A model generated the notes under the pieces. The model worked only from the letters and a program-made list of their open reading frames with translations. It made no database searches and had not been told where the DNA came from. A stretch of DNA of 64,000 bases from assembly GCA_003268905.1 (NCBI GenBank), contig QLTU01000021.1, forward strand, positions 1-64,000, read 5' to 3'. A program made the position numbers and the translations under genes. Origin of the DNA: Acidovorax defluvii (GTDB lineage Bacteria; Pseudomonadota; Gammaproteobacteria; Burkholderiales; Burkholderiaceae_C). Below, piece after piece: positions 34,482 to 41,979 of the stretch; the stretch's first letter is position 1, and every line of letters begins with the position of its first letter.

Positions 34482-35635
34482 GGCAATGCTGAAAAAGTCC
34501 CCGCTGCTTCTTCAGTCTGGGTAAATTACAGGGCCATGAAGCAGCAGACCCTTGCCATGGCGGCCGACACGCAGTCGGGCTTTGAACAACACCGCAAACC
34601 CACGCGGCGCGATGAATTCCTCAAGACCATGGATGCGCTGGTGCCCTGGGCTGCGCTATGCGAGGAGATTGCCCCGCACTATCCCAAGGCCGGCAATGGA
34701 CGCCCCCCCATTGGTTTGGAGCGCATGCTGCGCATTCACTTCATCCAGCACTGGTTCAACCTGGCTGACTTGGCGTGCGAGGAAGCCCTATACGACAGTG
34801 CCAGCCTGCGCCGCTTTGTGGGCATAGATCTGGGCTGCGAGCCGGTCCCAGACGCCACCACGATGCTCAAGTTCCGCCACCTGCTCAACGACAACAAGTT
34901 GGGCCAAGCACTGTTCACGCGCGTCGGCAAGGAGTTGCAGGCTCGCGGTATCAAGGTCAACACCGGCACCATCGTGGACGCCACCATCATCGGCGCGCCC
35001 AGCTCCACCAAGAACGCTGACAAGGCCAGAGACCCCGAAATGCACCAGACCAAGAAGGGCCAGCAGTGGTATTTCGGCATGAAGTTGCACATTGGCGTGG
35101 ATAGCCAAACCGGGCTGACCCACAGCGCGGTGGTCACGGCGGCCAACGTGCATGACAAACACCCGCTGCCCGATTTGCTGCACGGCAACGAACAGCGCGT
35201 CTACGGCGACTCGGCCTACGCCAGTCAGAAAGCACTGATAGCGAGTAAAGCACCCCAAGCCAAGGACTTCACCAACCAGCGCACGCGACGTGCGGGCGAG
35301 GTGAACGAGGTGCAGCGGGCCAAGAACCGCAACAAGTCGCGGGTACGTGCCAAGGTCGAGCATGTCTTTGCGGTGGTCAAGCGCCTGTGGGGATTCACCA
35401 AGGTGCGCTACCGTGGGCTACAAAAGAACGCCACGCGCGCATTCACGGCCTTGGCGCTGGCCAACATTTACCTGTGCCGCAGTCATCTGTTGGGACAGGT
35501 GCGCCCGTAAGGGCGGAAATCGGGCCTCAGCGCCCCGCGAACTGCCCAAATGGGCCGCGCGAGAGGCATAAAAGTCCAAAAAACTGCGTCATCCAGGTTT
35601 GCGCGGAAATTTTCGACGGCTTGTTCAGCGTAGCC
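34482..35635 (+). mobile_element. Complete IS5-family element with TTAG target duplication
   Basis: An element of 1154 bases. Its tips are GGCAATGCTGAAAAAG (34482) and, read inward from the right, GGCTACGCTGAACAAG (35635), 13 of 16 bases identical. TTAG occurs on both sides (34478-34481 and 35636-35639), the expected 4-base duplication of IS5. One intact transposase gene lies inside. The clean duplication points to a recent insertion. Confidence 0.88.
34536..35510 (+). CDS. IS5-family transposase
   Basis: A 324-residue DDE transposase. Its N-terminal domain includes GRPPIGLERMLRIHFIQHWF and the LYDSASLRRFVGIDL block. The catalytic residues are D in TIVDATIIGAP, D in VYGDSAYAS, and E in RAKVEHVFAVVKR. 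Length is normal and there is no programmed frameshift. It belongs to the IS5 group proper and lies alone within the element. Confidence 0.93.
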   Translation: MKQQTLAMAADTQSGFEQHRKPTRRDEFLKTMDALVPWAALCEEIAPHYPKAGNGRPPIGLERMLRIHFIQHWFNLADLACEEALYDSASLRRFVGIDLGCEPVPDATTMLKFRHLLNDNKLGQALFTRVGKELQARGIKVNTGTIVDATIIGAPSSTKNADKARDPEMHQTKKGQQWYFGMKLHIGVDSQTGLTHSAVVTAANVHDKHPLPDLLHGNEQRVYGDSAYASQKALIASKAPQAKDFTNQRTRRAGEVNEVQRAKNRNKSRVRAKVEHVFAVVKRLWGFTKVRYRGLQKNATRAFTALALANIYLCRSHLLGQVRP

Positions 35636-35739
35636 TTAGGTCAAGATTGGCTCGGCCCTCACACCCAATCCGAGTGATGGACCAGGATGCCCTCATCACA
35701 ACGCTGATCACCGTAGAAGCCAAGCTCTGTGTTCGATGA

Positions 35740-36111
35740 TCACCCTGCAGCCGTCTCCGCAATCAGTACATCGGCTGGGATGCCCAGGCTCTTGTGCAGT
35801 CTGCGGATCATGGCCAGCGTCAGCGGGCGCTTGCGGTTCAGGACTTCGTAGACGCGGTTGCTTTTGCCGATGATCGGCTCAAGATCTTTGACGGACAGAC
35901 CGCTCTGATCCATCCGGAATTTGATGGCTTCCACCGGATCTGGCGCGGTGATGGGCACGTGCTTGGCCTCGTAGGCTTGCACCAGCGTGGCCAGGATGTC
36001 CAGGCGATCCCCCTCCGGCGTACCCAGATCAGGGTCGGACTCCATCAAGGCCGCAATCTCTTTGAGCGTGGCCTTGTAGTCTGCTTCGGTGTGGATAGGG
36101 CGGATGTCCAT
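35740..36111 (-). CDS. higA: HigA-family antitoxin
   Basis: A 123-residue antitoxin. Residues ~60-118 form an XRE-type helix-turn-helix (SVKDLEPIIGKSNRVYEVLN), with the family-typical LNRKRPLTLAMIRRLHKSLGIP. The N-terminal part carries the HTEADYKATLKEIAALM block. It lies 18 bases downstream of the toxin gene, which is the reversed order typical of HigBA. It should bind the operator at 36445-36461. Confidence 0.9.
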   Translation of the reverse strand: MDIRPIHTEADYKATLKEIAALMESDPDLGTPEGDRLDILATLVQAYEAKHVPITAPDPVEAIKFRMDQSGLSVKDLEPIIGKSNRVYEVLNRKRPLTLAMIRRLHKSLGIPADVLIAETAAG

Positions 36112-36129
36112 GTTTTCCTCCGTGGCCGG

Positions 36130-36432
36130 TCAGGCCATTTCAACGGTTTCTGCGTCCACTGCGTCGTACTCTTTGTGGGTGCCGACGAACTTCACGTAAA
36201 CGATCTGCAATTTGTATGCAATGGCCACGATCAGCCGATAGTCATTGTCTTTGATGTTAAAGACCACGCGACCGTTCTTCAGCACGGTGGCGCTGCGGTA
36301 CTGCGCATTGATGTCAGCGGGCTGGGTCCAGGTCGAACTGGTGGCTTCCTCGTACCAAGCCTTCAGCGGCTGCTCGGCGTCGGGATAGCGCTCCCAGAAG
36401 GCCCGAAGGGTAGACACGGCAATCACTCGCAT
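36130..36432 (-). CDS. higB: HigB-family mRNA interferase toxin
   Basis: A 100-residue toxin of the HigB_toxin family. It starts MRVIAVSTLRAFWERYPDAE and contains NGRVVFNIKDNDYRLIVAIAY and FVGTHKEYD, the family hallmarks. The fold is RelE-like, and such proteins cut mRNA on the ribosome. The gene comes first in the operon, with the antitoxin downstream. Intact. Confidence 0.9.
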   Translation of the reverse strand: MRVIAVSTLRAFWERYPDAEQPLKAWYEEATSSTWTQPADINAQYRSATVLKNGRVVFNIKDNDYRLIVAIAYKLQIVYVKFVGTHKEYDAVDAETVEMA

Positions 36433-36444
36433 AGGTCAAAATGT

Positions 36445-36461
36445 AGTCCCAAAATGGGACT
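36445..36461. promoter_or_regulatory. HigBA operator
   Basis: A perfect palindrome AGTCCCA-AAA-TGGGACT lies 13 to 29 bases upstream of higB. It is well placed for autorepression by HigA. Confidence 0.65.
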
Positions 36462-36607
36462 GTTGCAGTCGTAGGCCGGCGCAACCGAGGGTTTCCACAA
36501 TGCAAAACGGCCATTTGATAGAGGCGGACGCCCTCAAGAACAGTGCTTTTCTAACGAACCTCATATGCGGGCGCGGGTTCGGTTCCGTTTTCCGCCACCA
36601 TACACAA

Positions 36608-36637
36608 GGGCTCGGATGATCTCCGGGCCCTTTTTCT
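36608..36637 (+). terminator. Rho-independent terminator
   Basis: A stem GGGCTCGG / CCGGGCCC (eight pairs with one G-T) closes a seven-base loop and runs into TTTTT on the plus strand. No plus-strand gene precedes it here. It follows a tRNA-like 3' end with CCA at 36600, so it may be the remnant of a lost RNA gene's terminator. Confidence 0.6.
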
Positions 36638-36872
36638 TGCCTGAAATCCCCGCGCCACGCGGGATTCCGGCCACCGGTGCTGCGGGTGACCACCGGCCGA
36701 AACGCCCGGAATCGGCCACTTTCTCGGCCAGAGTCGTCTCTGTTCTCTGTTTGGCCTGCGGGTAGGCGCAGATGGTGGTGTATACGAATCAACAGCTTAC
36801 CCGCGCAGGTTCACCGTCAACCAAGGCCGCCAGTCAGGCATCGAACGCCGCCAGAGCACCGCCAGCGGTTAC

Positions 36873-36901
36873 TTGACCGTATCGCAATCGAGATACATAA
36901 T
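36873..36901 (+). promoter_or_regulatory. Promoter of relB-yafQ
   Basis: TTGACC (36873-36878) and CATAAT (36896-36901) are separated by 17 bases, with the antitoxin start 22 bases downstream. This is a good sigma-70 promoter. Confidence 0.6.
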
Positions 36902-36923
36902 TGCGGAAATGGAGGATTCAATC

Positions 36924-37202
36924 ATGGCTCATTCCACGATGCTGCACGTCCGGGTGGACGACGAAATCAAGACGCAAGCCAGCGAGGCTCTGGCAGCCAT
37001 GGGGCTGTCGGTGTCTGATGCCGTGCGCATCCTGCTCAAGCGCGTGGTGAACGACCAGGCCTTCCCGCTGGAGTTGAAGGTGCCTAACGCCCAGACCCGC
37101 GCGGCGATGGAAGAAGCCCGCGCCATGGCCAAGGCGCGCACAGCCCGTTTTGAGTCTGCAGACGCCCTGATCGATGACCTCGAAAAAGCCCGCCAGCAGT
37201 AA
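36924..37202 (+). CDS. RelB/DinJ-family antitoxin
   Basis: A 92-residue antitoxin from ATG 36924 (MAHSTMLHVRVDDEIKTQAS), preceded by GGAGG. The N-terminus is a ribbon-helix-helix domain; MGLSVSDAVRILLKRV is typical of DinJ. The tail binds the toxin. The end overlaps the YafQ-type toxin gene by 29 bases, so both are coupled. A longer frame begins at 36873 but lies within the promoter. Confidence 0.88.
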   Translation: MAHSTMLHVRVDDEIKTQASEALAAMGLSVSDAVRILLKRVVNDQAFPLELKVPNAQTRAAMEEARAMAKARTARFESADALIDDLEKARQQ

Positions 37203-37494
37203 GCGGGCGCCGCTGCCCAGGGCGAGCGATTACACCAAGACTTTCCTCAAAGACTGGGAACGCCTCTCGCGTTCGGGCCGCTACGACCTGAAGCGGCTGA
37301 AGGAGGCGATGTTGCTGCTCATTGGCAACGATGCGCCGCTGGGGCCTGAATGGCTGGATCACCCGCTGAAGGGTGATTGGGCTGACCACCGCGAATGTCA
37401 CATCGGCGGCGACTTCCTGCTCATTTACCGCCTGGATGGCAACGCCATCATCTTTGTGCGCGCAGGCACGCACTCTGAATTGTTCGAGGAGTGA
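37174..37494 (+). CDS. YafQ-family mRNA interferase toxin
   Basis: A 106-residue RelE-superfamily toxin. After a basic leader it shows the YafQ pattern: TKTFLKDWERLSRSGRYDL, GPEWLDHPLKGDWADHRECH, and DFLLIYRLDGNAIIFVRAGTHSELF. The histidines of the DHRECHIGGD block and the C-terminal H are the expected catalytic residues. Partner of the RelB/DinJ antitoxin directly upstream. Intact. Confidence 0.9.
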   Translation: MTSKKPASSKRAPLPRASDYTKTFLKDWERLSRSGRYDLKRLKEAMLLLIGNDAPLGPEWLDHPLKGDWADHRECHIGGDFLLIYRLDGNAIIFVRAGTHSELFEE

Positions 37495-37497
37495 TCC

Positions 37498-37725
37498 GTG
37501 GCGATTGAATCACTGCCCACTTTCACCAAGCCAGCCCGTCAGCGCTGGGAATCGATTCCCGCCAATATCCGCCAGCGGCTGCTGTCCAACGTCTGGTGCG
37601 GCCAGTGCCGTCACGAAACCACGATCACCAATTTCAGCGGCACCATCAAGGGTGGCGACTTGCTGCTGGTGGGCCAATGCGCCGAATGCCGCAGTAATGT
37701 GGCACGGGTAATCGAGGGCTCGTAG
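37498..37725 (+). CDS. Small zinc-ribbon protein behind the toxin
   Basis: A 75-residue protein starting with GTG three bases after the yafQ stop (MAIESLPTFTKPARQRW). It has two CxxC pairs, CGQC near residue 34 and CAEC near residue 62, which should bind one zinc ion. No partner is known to me. Its tight linkage to the toxin genes suggests co-transcription. Confidence 0.65.
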   Translation: MAIESLPTFTKPARQRWESIPANIRQRLLSNVWCGQCRHETTITNFSGTIKGGDLLLVGQCAECRSNVARVIEGS

Positions 37726-37821
37726 CCCGATCAGGCATCAAACCTCGTCACCACCTCCCGCTGCGCCACCCAGTCGGTCGGTAGCGGATTCCGCTGGAAC
37801 CACAGCAGGCTCATGCATCGG

Positions 37822-38029
37822 GGCTGCTGTCCGGCCAGAATGCTCTGGATGATGGCACCAGCAAGACCGACGTGCGGATCATCGACTTTGTTGACACCGG
37901 CCACCCGGCGTTGCTGCGGATGTGGGACAAGCGGCAGCGCGGCTACCGGGCGATGGGGTATCGCGTCGAGGCGCGGCGCGAATTTGGCGAAATCAGCGAA
38001 ATTTGTTCCGTGACAACGGCTTGCCCGTG
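37822..38029 (+). pseudogene. Fragment resembling the C-terminus of a helicase
   Basis: One plus-strand frame reads TSKTDVRIIDFVDTGHPALL followed by RMWDKRQRGYRAMGYRV. The pattern reminds me of the C-terminal end of DEAD/DEAH-type helicase proteins. There is no start and no motif that decides the matter. The 430 bases between the zinc-ribbon gene and parD hold nothing else. Confidence 0.35.
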
Positions 38030-38156
38030 AATCCTCGGGGAGAAAAAAGCGAAATCAGGTGCCAGTACAGCCGCTTGTCTTCTTTGTCGCAATTATTGCC
38101 ACACGTGCCGCCACCTGTGCGACAATGAATCTATCTGATCGCTCCGGGAGGCTCCC

Positions 38157-38426
38157 ATGTCCGAACGCATCAACGCTCGTCTGTCGCAGCCCTTGGCTGA
38201 ATTCGTGGATCGAATGGTCGGCGAGGCGGGTCTTTACGAAACGCCCAGCGAATACGTGCGCGACCTGATCCGCCGCGACATGGAGAGGCGTGACGGCCAG
38301 TTTGTGCAGGACGCGATCCTTGCCGGGTACCGAGACTTGGCGGCAGGCCGCGTCTTCGCGTCCAGCGGCGACTTCAAGGCCGACATGGCGGTGCTCGACC
38401 GCAAGGAAGCCGATGGCTGGAAATGA
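38157..38426 (+). CDS. ParD-family antitoxin
   Basis: An 89-residue antitoxin. The ribbon-helix-helix part (MSERINARLSQPLAEFVDRM, then YETPSEYVRDLIRRDMERR) and the acidic tail are typical of ParD. It overlaps the ParE-like fragment by 14 bases. The partner is broken, so the antitoxin is probably an orphan. Confidence 0.88.
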   Translation: MSERINARLSQPLAEFVDRMVGEAGLYETPSEYVRDLIRRDMERRDGQFVQDAILAGYRDLAAGRVFASSGDFKADMAVLDRKEADGWK

Positions 38427-38617
38427 CGTGCCATCCGCCGCCACGTTCCTGCTGACCCGGAATGCGGCGCTGGATTTGCGCCGCATCCACACGCGGTCGC
38501 GCCGTGAATGGGGCGAAGACGTTGCCGACCAGTACCTCGCCGATCTGTACGTGGTCATGGGCGTTGCTGCCGCCAACCCGGAGAAGGGCCGCTTGCGGCA
38601 GTACCGTTCGGCTCCGC
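38413..38617 (+). pseudogene. ParE toxin, N-terminal fragment
   Basis: About 68 codons from ATG 38413. NAALDLRRIHTRSRREWGED and the following VADQYLADLY match the first two thirds of ParE toxins. The fold's last strands, which carry the toxic C-terminus, are absent. The sequence changes at 38618 into an XRE regulator in another frame. Confidence 0.75.
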
Positions 38618-38806
38618 CACATCAGTCGCATTGAGCAAGGGCACCAAGTTCCCAGTGTCCGTACGATTGAAGCCTTGGCTGATCAAATGCAGATCCATCC
38701 ATTGACGCTGATCGTCGCAGCATATTGTGAAGATCTGGAAATGGCCGCTATCAACAATATCCTTCAAGCAGTCAAATCGGATTTCAAGAAAATTCTCCCG
38801 GGTTAG
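38618..38806 (+). pseudogene. XRE-type regulator, C-terminal fragment
   Basis: A 62-codon frame beginning HISRIEQGHQVPSVRTIEAL and followed by ADQMQIHPLTL. This is the second half of an XRE/Cro helix-turn-helix with its tail. The N-terminal half is missing; it was fused to the broken parE by deletion or insertion. It ends converging on the next minus-strand gene, overlapping by four bases. Confidence 0.65.
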
Positions 38807-39249
38807 ACCGGACACGCAGAATCTGCTGGTTTTTCTGCGAACTGAATTAACAGCTCCAGACCCAGCATCAGTGCAGTTCCAGTGGGCGTGCGATCCTGGC
38901 GATTCAATATCCGGTTGACGATCTCCCGATCAAAGGTAGCGCTGAGCAGAGACAGAGCATCCTGCAGTATTTCCAGATCCACTTCCATGATGTCGTCAGT
39001 GCACTTCGCACCCGCTCGGGTGAGCAACAAAAGCGTGAGCGGCAAGGCTGCACGTCCGGAGCTGTCCTTTGTATCCCCGCCAACACCAGCCATCAAGTCT
39101 CGAAACTGATAGGCTATCAGCATCAGGTGTCTGTCATCCAGGGAGTGCGGCAAGATTGCCTCCACCCCGCCTGAGTTGATCAGCCTCATAAGTTCCTGTT
39201 CCCTAAAATTTCCTAGGGTCGCTTTTTCGACACGCAACATCTTTGCCAT
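38803..39249 (-). CDS. Small protein of unknown function
   Basis: A 148-residue protein starting MAKMLRVEKATLGNFREQEL that I do not recognise. It appears mostly helical, with a hydrophobic LPLTLLLLTRAG segment too short and isolated to be a clear membrane anchor. No catalytic motif is visible. It stands alone among toxin-antitoxin genes. Confidence 0.5.
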   Translation of the reverse strand: MAKMLRVEKATLGNFREQELMRLINSGGVEAILPHSLDDRHLMLIAYQFRDLMAGVGGDTKDSSGRAALPLTLLLLTRAGAKCTDDIMEVDLEILQDALSLLSATFDREIVNRILNRQDRTPTGTALMLGLELLIQFAEKPADSACPV

Positions 39250-39394
39250 TCAAGTTAGTATGTGACCAAGTAGTCTCATTGCGACTACGGCACGCGACGA
39301 TAGCTGAAAAAATCTGCCACTTTGGCGACCAACGTTTCTATGTCTACGAATGGAAATCCGCTGGTTGCCGACCCCAACGACATAGGCAACCAGC

Positions 39395-39859
39395 GTGTTG
39401 CCACATCTGCCTGCCACTCCATTGAAGAATTGTCTGGACCTCACCCGCTTGGCCGAGCTAGATCGGCAGTTTTGCGAGTTCGCGAAACTGCAGCGAGACG
39501 GCGCACCCGGGTGTGGGTGGGCAAAAACTGTCCGACTGGCTTTGGGCATGAGTTCGAGAGCGTTGGGCGCGCGGGTTGGCGTAACACCCCAAGGAATTCG
39601 CAAATTGGAGCAAGCCGAAGCAGAGGGGACCATCACATTGAACACCCTAGCTCGCTTGGCTCGCGGCCTCGATTGCGATGTGCACTACATGCTCATTCCA
39701 CGTACTAGCCTTGTGGAGCAGGTGCTCAAGCGCACACATGAGGTGGCTGGAATTTCGTTTCCTCCAGCACCAAAGGTTACCGAGATATTGAGAGAGGCGG
39801 AATCGTTGAAAGCCCTGTCTGAGCTACTTGCCCAGGTGAACAAACGAGGGCTTTGGTGA
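39395..39859 (+). CDS. Mobile mystery protein A-like XRE regulator
   Basis: A 154-residue helix-turn-helix protein. LALGMSSRALGARVGVTPQG followed by IRKLEQAEAEGTITLNTLAR and CDVHYMLIPRTSL are the hallmarks of MobMystA, an XRE-type protein usually found beside MobMystB, a Fic-domain toxin. No Fic gene is present here; the brxL gene follows convergently 17 bases away. It may be an orphan antitoxin or a regulator recruited by the BREX locus. Confidence 0.75.
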   Translation: MLPHLPATPLKNCLDLTRLAELDRQFCEFAKLQRDGAPGCGWAKTVRLALGMSSRALGARVGVTPQGIRKLEQAEAEGTITLNTLARLARGLDCDVHYMLIPRTSLVEQVLKRTHEVAGISFPPAPKVTEILREAESLKALSELLAQVNKRGLW

Positions 39860-39876
39860 GCCAAGGTCAGCCTGCT

Positions 39877-41952
39877 TCACTCAACCCCCAACGCCTTGAA
39901 CGCAGCATCCACCGGATCTGAATAGAAGCTGGTCTGGAACTTGGCAAACAACTCACCCGGCACGGAAGGGATGTCCGTCACGCTCGACATCGGCAGCAGG
40001 ATGCGTTTGGCGCCCGCATCAAAGGCCACTTGCATGCTCTCCGCCAGATTACGCACCTGAACAATGGTGCCGCCCAGACTCATGTCTCCCAACACAGCCA
40101 ATTGCGACTGCACAGGTTTCGCTAGGGCTGCCGAGCACAGCGCAATGAAGCTGGCCAGCGTCAGCGCTTGTGGGGCACCGCTGTTTTGCAGCTCCACCAG
40201 GTGGGTATGAAAATCCCGCTCGCCCGGCTTGATGGAGGCACTCACCCGCGATGAGTTGGCTTTGAAGTAGTCAAACGCCACCTTGACTGCCTCCCGTGGC
40301 GCTGCCCCGGACACGTTGACCTTGCCGCCGCCCGGTATGGACTGGATCTCCAGCCGGTAGATGCCTGGCATTTCCGAAGCGCCCATGCTGATGGTGTGCA
40401 AAGTGCCTGGTTGCAGGCGCCCCTCAGGCACCAGTGCACCGCCCGACTGCTCCGGCACGGTCACGAAGCGCTCCACACCGTCTTCCAAATCGATGTAGCT
40501 GAAATGCACGTCGTAAAACTCCATACCGCCGATCTTCTTGAGCTGCTCCTTCACGCGGCGTCGAGTTTCCAGGGCATATTCCAGGCACTTGCGCACCGAA
40601 TCCTTGGTGTACTCGCCGTTCGGACACACCAGCTTGAGCAGGCCTGACGTGGTGCGGCGCACGGCAATGGTGTCGCGCTGGTTCAGGTTGTTGCCCAGCT
40701 TGAACCACTTGTCGATGGCATCGGCAAAGCTGTACTTGCGCATCTCGCGCAGGTACTCGGCCAGGTAGTCCACAATCAGACCGTACTGGTTGGTAAAGAA
40801 CTCGGGCCGCATCTTGGGGATTTCCCAGCCTGGCACGTAGGCGTGAAAGCGGTCAAAAAAGGCCGAGTCGATCATGGCCTCCGGGAACGGGGCCAGCAGA
40901 TGCGAGGTTTTGACTAGCGACTCCACACTCTGGTTGATGTTGCCCACGAAGACCATGGCTGCACTGGCGTTGATGGACTCACGGCCACGGCTGAACGAGC
41001 CCGAAGCCATGTAGTCCTTCATGATCTGCACACCATCGTGGTCCTTGAAGTTGATCCCCGCAACTTCATCAAAAGCCACCACGTCCCACAAGCCCACTAG
41101 CCCCACCTTGCGGGCGCTCATGTTGTAGAACAGATTGGCCACGGTGGTCTGCCCGCCCGACACCAGAATGCTGTTGGGGCTGATCTCTTTGTAGATGTGG
41201 CTCTTGCCGGTGCCTCGCGGTCCCAGCTCGCAGAAGTTGTAGTTGTTTTCCACCAGCGGCACCATGCGCGCCAGCAGGTGCCACTTTTCGCGCTCCTTGA
41301 AGCAGGTGGGCTCCATGCCGGTGGAGCGGATCAGCGCGTCGATCCACTGCGCATCGGTGAACGCCTTGCGCGCCTCAAACAGGGCCTGCATGTCCATGTT
41401 GGGCATCTGGATGGGCTTGAGCTCGGTCACCGTGAAAGGCGAGCCGCGTTGGTCTTCCTCAAAGTGGTACTTCAGCGTGACGATGCACCAGATGCCTCCC
41501 ACCAGCAGCTTCTCGAACTGGCGCACGTAGGTGTCGGAAATCTCGGCGTTCTTCACGCCCAGGTTGGACAGCAGCGCTTCGTACAGGTCACGCTTTTCGT
41601 TGAGCTTGACAGTGATTTTGTCGATCACCTTGTACGTGCCGCTCTCGCGCACCTTCGACTTGACCTTTTCTGCCTCGTCTGCGCGCACATAGTTTTCAGC
41701 CAGTACGCGCTTGACCATCTGCAGCCCCTTCTGGATGGTGGCCTCGTCGTTGCTCGCGCAGTACATGCCCAGCAGGTACTCCAGCACGTACACCGGCACA
41801 TTGGCGCCTTCCTTGATGAGCTTGGTCAGATCCTTGCGGACCACCTTTCCAGCGAAGTGCGTGTTGAGCAGATCGTCGAGGCTCGCGCCTGCAGTGAACT
41901 CCAATGCTTCGGATGGTGGCGCGGCGGTAGGGGTGTTCAGTTCTTGTGTCAT
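39877..41952 (-). CDS. brxL: BrxL, Lon-like AAA+ protein of BREX type 1
   Basis: A 691-residue protein. An N-terminal domain (1-200) precedes an AAA+ module with Walker A GPRGTGKS (244-251) and Walker B VVAFDEVAG. The C-terminal domain resembles Lon protease (GASEMPGIYRLEIQ; GDMSLGGTIVQVRNL) but lacks the Ser-Lys dyad in its usual form. Known BrxL forms DNA-translocating barrels and is needed for phage restriction, not for methylation. Last gene of the BREX locus, 27 bases after pglZ. Full length. Confidence 0.93.
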   Translation of the reverse strand: MTQELNTPTAAPPSEALEFTAGASLDDLLNTHFAGKVVRKDLTKLIKEGANVPVYVLEYLLGMYCASNDEATIQKGLQMVKRVLAENYVRADEAEKVKSKVRESGTYKVIDKITVKLNEKRDLYEALLSNLGVKNAEISDTYVRQFEKLLVGGIWCIVTLKYHFEEDQRGSPFTVTELKPIQMPNMDMQALFEARKAFTDAQWIDALIRSTGMEPTCFKEREKWHLLARMVPLVENNYNFCELGPRGTGKSHIYKEISPNSILVSGGQTTVANLFYNMSARKVGLVGLWDVVAFDEVAGINFKDHDGVQIMKDYMASGSFSRGRESINASAAMVFVGNINQSVESLVKTSHLLAPFPEAMIDSAFFDRFHAYVPGWEIPKMRPEFFTNQYGLIVDYLAEYLREMRKYSFADAIDKWFKLGNNLNQRDTIAVRRTTSGLLKLVCPNGEYTKDSVRKCLEYALETRRRVKEQLKKIGGMEFYDVHFSYIDLEDGVERFVTVPEQSGGALVPEGRLQPGTLHTISMGASEMPGIYRLEIQSIPGGGKVNVSGAAPREAVKVAFDYFKANSSRVSASIKPGERDFHTHLVELQNSGAPQALTLASFIALCSAALAKPVQSQLAVLGDMSLGGTIVQVRNLAESMQVAFDAGAKRILLPMSSVTDIPSVPGELFAKFQTSFYSDPVDAAFKALGVE

Positions 41953-41979
41953 TCGCGTTTTAGAAGAGACCGCATTCCA

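Noticed and set aside
36523-36600. tRNA-like 78-base segment with a 6-pair acceptor stem and terminal CCA
   Set aside because: The T-loop lacks the conserved A58, the T-stem does not pair, and neither a D-arm nor an anticodon arm can be drawn. It may be a decayed tRNA or attachment site, but I cannot support a gene.
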